DNA of 28,585 bases from DASZBR01 sp033763845 (GTDB lineage Bacteria; Pseudomonadota; Gammaproteobacteria; DASZBR01): the NCBI GenBank assembly GCA_033763845.1, contig JANRJR010000048.1, positions 1 to 28,585 on the forward strand, written 5' to 3'. The notes under the pieces were generated by a model. It had not been told where the DNA came from and made no database searches. It saw nothing but the letters and a program-made list of their open reading frames with translations. Position 1 is the first letter of the stretch; every line of letters begins with the position of its first letter. Below are positions 16,634 to 23,570 of this stretch, piece after piece. The position numbers and the translations under genes were made by a program.

Positions 16634-16742
16634 GGTGACGCTATTGGTCCTTGCGCAGTGCTATATCGCAAACCCCGCCAGGTCCGGAAGGAAGCAACGG
16701 TAGTGATAGACGCAGGTGCCGCAATGTGGCGAATAGCTCACC
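16634..16742 (+). ncRNA. ffs: 4.5S RNA of the signal recognition particle
   Basis: The small bacterial SRP RNA, which binds Ffh and targets ribosomes to the membrane. It has the universally conserved apical motif AGGTCCGGAAGGAAGCA at 16680-16696, containing the GGAA tetraloop and the asymmetric loop. The ends pair: GGTGACGCTATT at the start against AATAGCTCACC at the end (one bulge), giving about 109 nt. End positions are set by this pairing and may be off by a few bases. It lies just upstream of dnaX, as in several Gammaproteobacteria. Confidence 0.95.
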
Positions 16743-16778
16743 TCCATTCTTTACCCATTTACCTATTAAGAGTTATTC

Positions 16779-18278
16779 ATGGCAGACACGACGTCGCATA
16801 TTGTTTTAGCACGAAAATATCGCCCTAAATCTTTTTCTGAAACCATGGGACAAGAACATGTGTTGCGTGCCCTGCAAAATGCGCTGGACACCAATCGCTT
16901 ACACCATGCTTATTTATTTACGGGTACGCGTGGCGTAGGCAAAACAACGATCGCGAGAATTTTTGCCAAATGCTTGAGCTGCGAAAAAGGCGTATCGAGT
17001 AATCCGTGTAATACCTGCACAAGTTGTACTGAAATCAATTCAGGACGATATATTGATCTATTAGAAATTGATGCCGCATCACGCACCAAAGTTGAAGATA
17101 CACGAGATCTATTAGACAACGTTCAATATTTACCACAGCGTGGTAGATACAAAATTTATCTCATCGACGAAGTTCACATGTTGTCTGGCCATAGTTTTAA
17201 TGCGTTATTAAAAACATTAGAAGAACCACCCGCGCATGTGATTTTTATTTTAGCAACCACGGATCCGCAAAAACTACCCGTCACGGTATTATCACGCTGC
17301 TTGCAATTCCACCTAAAAAACATGTCAGCCGATCAAATTACACAGCAATTAACAACCATTCTAAATAAAGAAAATATTACATTTGAAAATACTGCTCTGG
17401 AATTAATTGCGAAAGCCGCACAAGGCAGTATGCGAGATGCGTTAAGTTTACTGGATCAAGCTATCTCTCACGGCCAAAATGCCATTAATGAAAACAACGT
17501 CACTGAAATGTTAGGGCTAGTTCCTTCTCAAAAAGTGCTGGAATTATTAAAATTAATTAATAATCAAGCCAAAGAAAGCTTAATTTCGGCCGTAGAAAAA
17601 TTAGCTGAATTAAATATTGATTTTTTGGCGTTATTGGATGAAATTATTATTTTGCTGCAAAAACTAGCCGTAGATAATTTCTTAAGCAAACCATCCAGTG
17701 ATATTGCAATTTCTCCGGAAGATATCCAGCTGTATTACCAAATAGCCCTATTAAGTAAAAAAGACTTGCCCTTGTCGCCTGAACCAAAATTAGGCTTTTT
17801 AATGGCATTGATTCGCATGATGGTCTTTACACCTGTAAAATCCTCCACCAAACCTGCCGCAACATCTGCAGCTGCTCCTGTTTCTGCAACCACAAAAACT
17901 GTGCCAACCGCGTTGATAGATCCCTGGCAAAAATTGATTACAGAATTAAATTTTACGGGCATGACCCTTGTACTTGCACAAAACTGTGCGTTTTCTAAGC
18001 AAGATAACCTGATTACATTGACGGTCGATGAATCACAGAAGGCATTAGTTGTCCCGGCAGCGCAAGAACGCTTAGAAAAGGCCCTGCAAACACACTTCGG
18101 AAGTGCTTGCCAAATCAGCATTATCATAGGAAAATCCAATGATACGCCGGCAAAACACACGCAAAAAGCATTGAGTGATGCGAAAGAGAAAATCCACAAT
18201 GAAGTCATCTCTGACCCAACCGTTCAATCGATTATGCAGAATTTCTCGGCAACGATAGAAGATATTACAACCACTTAG
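16779..18278 (+). CDS. dnaX: DNA polymerase III subunit gamma/tau
   Basis: The ATPase of the clamp loader that also couples the replicative polymerases and helicase. 499 residues (E. coli tau 643, so a short tau). Walker A GTRGVGKT (49-56), a zinc module with Cys65/68, 77, 80 and 83, Walker B DEVH (130-133), the sensor-side LLKTLEEPPAHV, and LSRC (arginine finger). The AAA+ lid and collar follow to about 360, then an Ala/Thr/Pro-rich linker and a C-terminal domain. No convincing programmed frameshift site for gamma was seen. First gene of dnaX-ybaB-recR. Confidence 0.97.
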   Translation: MADTTSHIVLARKYRPKSFSETMGQEHVLRALQNALDTNRLHHAYLFTGTRGVGKTTIARIFAKCLSCEKGVSSNPCNTCTSCTEINSGRYIDLLEIDAASRTKVEDTRDLLDNVQYLPQRGRYKIYLIDEVHMLSGHSFNALLKTLEEPPAHVIFILATTDPQKLPVTVLSRCLQFHLKNMSADQITQQLTTILNKENITFENTALELIAKAAQGSMRDALSLLDQAISHGQNAINENNVTEMLGLVPSQKVLELLKLINNQAKESLISAVEKLAELNIDFLALLDEIIILLQKLAVDNFLSKPSSDIAISPEDIQLYYQIALLSKKDLPLSPEPKLGFLMALIRMMVFTPVKSSTKPAATSAAAPVSATTKTVPTALIDPWQKLITELNFTGMTLVLAQNCAFSKQDNLITLTVDESQKALVVPAAQERLEKALQTHFGSACQISIIIGKSNDTPAKHTQKALSDAKEKIHNEVISDPTVQSIMQNFSATIEDITTT

Positions 18279-18294
18279 TTTTCAGGAGACAGTA

Positions 18295-18615
18295 ATGGAT
18301 CTCAAAAAGTTGATGCAACAAGCGCAAGACATGCAAAAGAAAATGCAATCCGCGCAGGAAGAAATTTCTCGTTTGGAAATTATTGGCGAAGCCGGAAGCG
18401 GTGCTGTACAAATTACCTTCAATGGCCAACACAAAGCTAAATCCTGCAAAATCTCCACAGATGTTTGTGCATTGCCTAAAGATGATCTAGAAGTATTGGA
18501 AGATTTAATTGTTGCCGCGATTAATTCCGGCACACAAAAAATTGAAGAAGCGTCTAAACAAAAGCTCGCTAATTTAACAGCGGGATTGGATTTACCTGAA
18601 GGATTTGCTGGATAA
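18295..18615 (+). CDS. ybaB: YbaB/EbfC nucleoid-associated protein
   Basis: A small homodimeric DNA-binding protein, 106 residues. N-terminal helix MDLKKLMQQAQDMQKKMQ, the strand GEAGSGAVQITFNGQH, the middle ALPKDDLEVLEDLIVAAIN, and the C-terminus AGLDLPEGFAG are all family hallmarks. AGGAGA stands 6 bases before the ATG. Conserved position between dnaX and recR, 16 bp after dnaX and 2 bp before recR; likely linked to recombination repair or nucleoid organisation. Confidence 0.96.
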   Translation: MDLKKLMQQAQDMQKKMQSAQEEISRLEIIGEAGSGAVQITFNGQHKAKSCKISTDVCALPKDDLEVLEDLIVAAINSGTQKIEEASKQKLANLTAGLDLPEGFAG

Positions 18616-18617
18616 TC

Positions 18618-19232
18618 GTGAATAAACACGTAATCTTTTCTCCCTTAATTGATCATTTAATAGATTGCTTACGTGTTTTACCTGGCGTTGGCCCTAAATC
18701 TGCACAACGGATTGTCTTTCATCTCTTGGAAAGAAATCGCGACGGTGGCTTTAAATTATCTCTAGCGCTTCGCGAAACTCTTCAACACATTAAACATTGT
18801 TCTGAATGCCGTAATTTCAGCGAAAACGATATTTGTCATTTGTGCAGTAATCCCGCGCGCGATAATACTTTATTATGTATCGTTGAAACACCAGCGGATG
18901 TTTTCGCTATTGAACAAACGGCAGGATTTCGCGGATACTATTTTGTTCTGCAAGGACATTTATCCCCGCTTGATGGTATTGGCCCGAAAGAATTGGGCAT
19001 TGAAACCTTAATGGAACGCGTAAAAAATAATCCCATTAAAGAAGTCATTTTAGCGACGAATTCAACTATCGAAGGTGAAGTCACTGCACATCATATTGCG
19101 AAATTATTAAAGCCATTAAATATTTCTGCAACAAGAATTGCTCACGGCGTTCCGATGGGCGGTGAATTAGAATATGTCGACGGCACCACATTAATGCGCG
19201 CATTGTCGGGACGGAAACCACTTGAAGCGTAA
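18618..19232 (+). CDS. recR: Recombination protein RecR
   Basis: Works with RecO and RecF to load RecA on gapped DNA. 204 residues with a GTG start, 2 bp after ybaB. Helix-hairpin-helix LPGVGPKSAQR (21-31), a C4 zinc finger (Cys61, 64, 73, 76 in CSECRNF and DICHLC), and a Toprim domain with CIVETPADVFAIEQT and GYYFVLQG. The C-terminal Walker-B-like segment has THIARGVPMGGE-like SATRIAHGVPMGGELEYVD, then RKPL. Last gene of its operon; it ends 10 bp from the convergent F-box gene. Confidence 0.96.
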   Translation: MNKHVIFSPLIDHLIDCLRVLPGVGPKSAQRIVFHLLERNRDGGFKLSLALRETLQHIKHCSECRNFSENDICHLCSNPARDNTLLCIVETPADVFAIEQTAGFRGYYFVLQGHLSPLDGIGPKELGIETLMERVKNNPIKEVILATNSTIEGEVTAHHIAKLLKPLNISATRIAHGVPMGGELEYVDGTTLMRALSGRKPLEA

Positions 19233-19242
19233 GAAATGAGAA

Positions 19243-20379
19243 TCAGCACCCAAATCTCAATTGTCCGTCAATTTTTCTAGAAACAAATTTGGCTAGCTCC
19301 CCTTTGCCTTCTACCATTTCTTCTTCAGATAAATCACTTATAGGCTGCGCCATAATTTCATCAAACTTAATCATTCCTTGTTCAAGAGCATACATCCCCT
19401 GACCATTTTGCTCATTAAATAATTCAATAAGATGATTTTTGGGTAATTGCGAAAATTGTTGAACACTTAAATAACCTTTGCGAATCATATGAATGCCACA
19501 ACCATCCAACTTTCTAGAATAAGAATTGGTTCTTCTCTGTGCGGTTAAATAATCAACGTGAGTGTCCGTTGGCATACTTACAACTTCATCACCCGTTAAA
19601 ACATGATCTTCAAAAGCACTAAATACTATATTGTGCCTAGCATCATTCCGAAACAAAAATCTCATACGCGGAATCGACATTCCACCCAATTGCTCAACTG
19701 TCATAAACCCCTTGAGCAAAAGTGCCTTACCTTGCTCATTACTTAATACAATATCTAAATGCTCAATCGAGGGTAATGCAGCAAGCTGTGCGAGTGTAAT
19801 ACCCCCAAGTGCAAATAACCTACACACCTCAACAATGTTAGCTGTAATATAATCCATAAATTCTTGTGAAAAAACAGGAATATATCCAGCAGGAAAGAGT
19901 TTGAAAAAATTATCTCGAACTTTATCAAAGACACCTGGCATCACCTGCCGTCCAGAACTGGCGGCTTCCATAAGGTCATGTATATGCAGCACTACAGTAC
20001 CTTGAAGATTTATTTGACCCAAAGCATCAACCGCTTTTTTATCACACGCTAATTTACGTAATCCAATCGGAAATTCTTTTGCATCAGCAAAAAAACGACG
20101 TAAATTAATCTCCTTTCTCACGGACTGTACGAAATCACTTTGGAGATAAGAAGGCAATCTCGCATGTTTAAAAAAAACACCATCGTAAACATTAAAATAC
20201 ATTCCTTTTGTGGTTCTCCCCAAGACATAGATTTCTCTCATCGTGAGGTAACCCAATAGGAAAGAAAACACTTCATCAGGCAGTAGTCCAAATACACCAG
20301 GCAGAACCGTGTCCTCATCGCTGGCAACAACGATGGCCCCTTGCTCTTTTTGCTTCTTATCTTCTTCTGCTTCAAACAT
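19243..20379 (-). CDS. F-box protein with about 33-residue repeats, candidate effector
   Basis: 378 residues. Residues 30-78 match the eukaryotic F-box: FGLLPDEVFSFLLGYL then TMREIYVLGRTTKG and VFFKHARL, the Skp1-binding fold. From about 185 there are four or five degenerate repeats of the pattern L-x-G-x-[ILM]-[ST]-x-x-[QE]-[LF]-x-x-[LM]-P-x-x-x-[LI]-x-x-[LF]-x-N-x-x-x-G: LGGITLAQLAALPSIEHL, LKGFMTVEQLGGMS, HVLTGDEVVSMPTDTHV, RKGYLSVQQFSQLPKNHL, EQGMIKFDEIMAQP. F-box proteins in bacteria are typically secreted and recruit host SCF ubiquitin ligases, the repeat part binding the target. No signal peptide. A GTG at 20382 is an alternative start; GGAG precedes both. A PmrA-box-like motif lies upstream. 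Function is inferred. Confidence 0.78.
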   Translation of the reverse strand: MFEAEEDKKQKEQGAIVVASDEDTVLPGVFGLLPDEVFSFLLGYLTMREIYVLGRTTKGMYFNVYDGVFFKHARLPSYLQSDFVQSVRKEINLRRFFADAKEFPIGLRKLACDKKAVDALGQINLQGTVVLHIHDLMEAASSGRQVMPGVFDKVRDNFFKLFPAGYIPVFSQEFMDYITANIVEVCRLFALGGITLAQLAALPSIEHLDIVLSNEQGKALLLKGFMTVEQLGGMSIPRMRFLFRNDARHNIVFSAFEDHVLTGDEVVSMPTDTHVDYLTAQRRTNSYSRKLDGCGIHMIRKGYLSVQQFSQLPKNHLIELFNEQNGQGMYALEQGMIKFDEIMAQPISDLSEEEMVEGKGELAKFVSRKIDGQLRFGC

Positions 20380-20415
20380 CACTGATTCTCCAAGAGATTA
20401 AAATTAAGCTTGGCT

Positions 20416-20421
20416 AGCATA
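20416..20421 (-). promoter_or_regulatory. Possible -10 of the F-box gene
   Basis: On the minus strand TATGCT (4 of 6 to TATAAT) lies 10 bases after the nearer CTTAA repeat and would start RNA about 30 bases before the ATG. Weak alone; its distance to the repeats is what makes it worth listing. Confidence 0.3.
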
Positions 20422-20431
20422 CCCCAGAAAC

Positions 20432-20447
20432 CTTAAGGTTTTCTTAA
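20432..20447. promoter_or_regulatory. PmrA-box-like direct repeat upstream of the F-box gene
   Basis: The plus strand reads CTTAA-GG-TT-TT-CTTAA, exactly the spacing cTTAA-N2-TT-N2-cTTAA that I recall for PmrA sites controlling Dot/Icm genes and effectors in Coxiella and Legionella. Each half is part of CTTAAG, itself a palindrome, so on the minus strand (the F-box gene strand) the 11-bp-spaced repeats remain but the centre reads AA. Confidence 0.5.
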
Positions 20448-20465
20448 GAATCTCGATAAAAACGC

Positions 20466-21764
20466 CTATAACAGATCCTTATAATCCATCTCTACCCTAT
20501 CCCTGTTAATTTTCCGAATAAAATTCGCGTAACACATCCACGAAGTCAGCGCGCCTAAATCTGAAAATTGCGGAGGGACAAACTGCGGGGGAATCACTAA
20601 ACCTTCATCGACTAATTCTTGAATACTCTTGATATCTTGCAAAGTAATTTTACCCGCAAATAATAACGGAATACGAGATAACTTTCCTTTTTCGATGACT
20701 AATTGTAAATAATTATAAATCATCACAAAGCCTTTGCTGTACACCAAGTCTTTCGTGAAGGGACCACCGTCGGGAGTACTACCCCGAAATACACGCGCGG
20801 TATTTCCATAACTTTCTTCATCCGTAATGCCACGCGTTTGATAAAACTTAAATACATCAATAAAATTAGCGCCCTGCTCTGCCATATGAATTGCAGTAAT
20901 TCTGTCCGTTAATCGGCGCACACGCTCGGGATATGACGCAAATGTAAATATTTCCATAATAATTGCCAAACCCTCTTGTGTGACAGTAGAAGATGGCGGC
21001 CCCTTACTTAAGAAAGTACAAATGGGCTGTGCTAAACCATTTAAGGTTGTTCCAATATGTACCCAGCCTTCATGAATTTCTAATAATTTTAATTCACGCT
21101 CACTGAACATCGCACCTTTGCGTAATTTAATGGTATCCGCACCCGCTGACGCATCCGCTAAAATACCATCGCTCACCTTAACATTTACGGAACGCGCAGA
21201 ATGCTTAAAATAATGATGCAATCTTTCTGCTAATATTTTCACGCCATCTTCCGTTGTATAAATTTTATTGTCTTGCGGCATTTCAACTAACTGGCTTTTT
21301 AAGGTCACCAACATTGCGGAAATCATTTCAGATAAATCTTTTAAATTAGGTTCGCCCGCATGAAACGCATCGGTCGAACCACCGTATAGTCGCTGAGATA
21401 ATTGACAAAACTCAGGCTCTCCCCGATGTTTTAACATTCGAATCAATTCACGGTATTCGCCACACATCCGCAACATGATATTTCCGACGGTACTGAATTG
21501 CCCTAATAACCGTTTAATATCATGCTCGATTTCATAGAATTCAGCGGCTTTTTCATCTGGTTTATACGGCAATGGATTTTTTTGATAATAGTCTTTCGTG
21601 ACGGCAGGCAATTTTTTGAATTTGTGGGCAAAGAAATCTTTCTGAATTTCGGCATCCCATTTCAAAGCATCCAACACACGAATGGGTTGCTGCGCTTTTA
21701 CAAGTCGTTCAGAGAGCTCAAAAATGGTTTGTTGGTATGGCGTTAATGCACTTGCTTTTTTCAT
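20466..21764 (-). CDS. DUF1704/MATCAP-type metallopeptidase (QEGLP motif protein)
   Basis: 432 residues, zinc peptidase-like. The zinc motif HExxxH is HEGWVH at 231-236 and the downstream Glu is in VTQEGLAII (Glu264), the QEGLP-type signature of TIGR02421. GPFTKDLVYSKGF (335-347) also matches the family. Eukaryotic relatives (MATCAP/KIAA0895-like) are tubulin carboxypeptidases; bacterial members are annotated as flavohemoglobin expression modulators, with no firm reaction known to me. The frame is open to 21845, but the ATG at 21764 follows AAGGATCACC and gives a normal start. No signal peptide. Divergent from the malic enzyme gene. Cytosolic house role or secreted use cannot be decided here. 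Confidence 0.85.
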   Translation of the reverse strand: MKKASALTPYQQTIFELSERLVKAQQPIRVLDALKWDAEIQKDFFAHKFKKLPAVTKDYYQKNPLPYKPDEKAAEFYEIEHDIKRLLGQFSTVGNIMLRMCGEYRELIRMLKHRGEPEFCQLSQRLYGGSTDAFHAGEPNLKDLSEMISAMLVTLKSQLVEMPQDNKIYTTEDGVKILAERLHHYFKHSARSVNVKVSDGILADASAGADTIKLRKGAMFSERELKLLEIHEGWVHIGTTLNGLAQPICTFLSKGPPSSTVTQEGLAIIMEIFTFASYPERVRRLTDRITAIHMAEQGANFIDVFKFYQTRGITDEESYGNTARVFRGSTPDGGPFTKDLVYSKGFVMIYNYLQLVIEKGKLSRIPLLFAGKITLQDIKSIQELVDEGLVIPPQFVPPQFSDLGALTSWMCYANFIRKINRDRVEMDYKDLL

Positions 21765-21801
21765 GGTGATCCTTGCCTTGTATGTCCGTGATTGACTCTT
21801 T

Positions 21802-21830
21802 ATTATAGCCGAATGCTTATAAACGGAGAA
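21802..21830 (-). promoter_or_regulatory. Promoter of the DUF1704 gene
   Basis: On the minus strand a perfect -10 TATAAT (21807 down to 21802) with a weak -35 TTCTCC 17 bp upstream (21830-21825). The transcript would start about 30 bases before the ATG at 21764. The same bases read TATTAT on the plus strand (21801-21806) with TTGTAT 17 bp upstream (21778-21783), a possible overlapping promoter for the malic enzyme. Confidence 0.45.
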
Positions 21831-21839
21831 TGATATTTC

Positions 21840-23483
21840 ATGCATGCCAAACCCAGCTTTAAAGAATGCGAGGGATATATCGAAACCACCCTCTCAGGCA
21901 AAAACATAATGACCACCCCGCAGTTGAATAAAGGCACGGCTTTTACTTCCGAAGAATTAGAGACGCTCGGATTACTGGGCAAAGTACCTGCCCGTATTGA
22001 GACGCTTGAAGAACAAGTCAAACGCGCAAGATTTCAGCTGAATGAGTACAGCGATGATCTGCAAAAGCATATTTACCTCAATAATCTCCACGATAAAAAT
22101 CAGGTTTTATTTTACAAATTAGTTTCTGAGCACCTAGTAGATTTCCTTCCGCTGATTTACACACCACATGTCGCTACAGTTGTTCAAGAGTTTAGCCATG
22201 AATTTCGTCAGGCGCGTGGATTATTTATCAGTTACGAACATCGCGACCAAATAGAAAAAATTCTCGACAATCGAACAAACCCAGAAATAGATCTTATTGT
22301 TGTCACAGATGGCGAAGGTGTTTTGGGCATCGGCGATCAAGGCGTGGGCAGCATTAATATTCCGATTGCAAAACTAATGGTTTATACCTTGTGCGCGGGA
22401 ATCAGCCCACTGAAAACACTGCCGATTTACTTAGACGTGGGAACAAACAATAAAAAATTATTGGATGACCCACTTTATTTAGGCTCAAGACATTCGCGCA
22501 TTTCCAAAGCAGAATATGATAATTTCATTGAAAAGTTTATTAAAGCGATTCAAAAAAAATTCCCGAAAGCTTTTTTACATTTTGAAGATTTTGGTCGAAA
22601 TAATGCGCGTCGTATTTTAGATTCGTATCAAGATAAAATATGTTGTTTCAACGATGACATTCAAGGCACAGGTGCTGCAGCATTAGCGGCGATTCTTTCA
22701 GCGCTTAAAAAAACAAAATCCTCTCTAGAAGATCAACGCATTTTAATTTTCGGCGCAGGAACCGCGGGCACAGGAATTGCTGATGAAATATATCGCGTCA
22801 TGGAAAGACATCATTTATCCGGAGAAAGTGCCCGAGAAAAATTTTGGCTGGTAGATCGTTTTGGTTTAATTACCGACAAAACAACGGATCTAACCGATGC
22901 ACAAAAACCTTATGCACGAAAAAATTCTCCAGAATTATCTAATTTAGTAGAAATTATTGATCACGTTAAGCCAACAATATTGATTGGCTGTTCTGCTCAG
23001 CACGGTGCATTTAATGAGCACGTTGTAACAACTATGGCAAAACACGCAGAATATCCGATTATTTTTCCGTTATCGAATCCCACGGAAAAATCTGAAGCGA
23101 CACCTGCAGACCTACTGAGATGGACAAACGGCCGCGCATTAATTGCAACAGGAAGTCCATTCAAACCTGTCAATTACAGTGGCAAAACCTATATTATTTC
23201 GCAATGTAACAATTCATTGGTTTATCCTGGAATTGGTTTAGGCGTAATTGCGTCACGGCCAAAATTATTTACGGATGATATGTTATGGGCAGCATGCGTG
23301 GCATTAAGTGAATTAAGCGGCGACGCATTGTTACCCACACTAGATCATGCACGTGAATCTGCGTTAAAAATTGCAACTGCCATAGCAAAGGTGGCGGGCA
23401 TGAAAGGTGATGTTGAATCTCACATTAAGAAAATGATGTGGGAGCCGAAGTATGTGCCGCTTGTTCGCCACGGAAGCGCGTAA
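21840..23483 (+). CDS. maeA: NAD-dependent malic enzyme
   Basis: Oxidatively decarboxylates malate to pyruvate, feeding gluconeogenic or amino-acid-based carbon flow. 547 residues (E. coli MaeA 565). N-terminal LNKGTAFTSEELETLGLLG, LPLIYTPHVATVVQEFS, VVTDGEGVLGIGDQGVG (catalytic Lys side), FEDFGRNNARRILD, FNDDIQGTGAAALAA, the Rossmann motif GAGTAGTGIADEI, PLSNPTEKSEATP, and ATGSPFKPV with FPGIGLG-like VYPGIGLGVIAS. The ATG at 21840 has GGAG about 12 bases upstream; a Met at codon 24 is possible but lacks a ribosome site. The mae gene is monocistronic and ends before the hairpin region. Confidence 0.95.
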   Translation: MHAKPSFKECEGYIETTLSGKNIMTTPQLNKGTAFTSEELETLGLLGKVPARIETLEEQVKRARFQLNEYSDDLQKHIYLNNLHDKNQVLFYKLVSEHLVDFLPLIYTPHVATVVQEFSHEFRQARGLFISYEHRDQIEKILDNRTNPEIDLIVVTDGEGVLGIGDQGVGSINIPIAKLMVYTLCAGISPLKTLPIYLDVGTNNKKLLDDPLYLGSRHSRISKAEYDNFIEKFIKAIQKKFPKAFLHFEDFGRNNARRILDSYQDKICCFNDDIQGTGAAALAAILSALKKTKSSLEDQRILIFGAGTAGTGIADEIYRVMERHHLSGESAREKFWLVDRFGLITDKTTDLTDAQKPYARKNSPELSNLVEIIDHVKPTILIGCSAQHGAFNEHVVTTMAKHAEYPIIFPLSNPTEKSEATPADLLRWTNGRALIATGSPFKPVNYSGKTYIISQCNNSLVYPGIGLGVIASRPKLFTDDMLWAACVALSELSGDALLPTLDHARESALKIATAIAKVAGMKGDVESHIKKMMWEPKYVPLVRHGSA

Positions 23484-23569
23484 TTTTCCTCACACCACCG
23501 CTGCCGCGGGGGTGTGAGGAAAAAAACATAAGGGAGAATCACGCTACAGCGGGAGTGTGAGGAAAAAAC
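23484..23569. repeat. Two tandem hairpin repeats sharing a GTGTGAGGAAAAAA arm
   Basis: First unit, 23484-23526: TTTTCCTCACACC pairs with GGTGTGAGGAAAA (13 bp), with inner CCGC/GCGG pairing and a TGCC loop. Second unit, 23539-23567: TCACGCT pairs with AGTGTGA (one G-U), followed by GGAAAAAA. GCGGG-(G/A)GTGTGAGGAAAAAA occurs in both, 44 bp apart. Not a classical terminator, because A's follow the stem on either strand. It fills the gap between convergent genes. Confidence 0.7.
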
Positions 23570-23570
23570 T

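Noticed and set aside
17750..17765. A-run in dnaX as a programmed -1 frameshift site producing gamma
   Set aside because: The frame reads AGT-AAA-AAA-GAC, so the heptamer is T-AAA-AAA rather than the needed A-AAA-AAG, and no upstream ribosome-binding-like stimulator or downstream stem was evident.
23484..23526. Hairpin as intrinsic terminator for the malic enzyme gene
   Set aside because: The stem is preceded by T's and followed by A's on both strands, so there is no U-tract after the stem.
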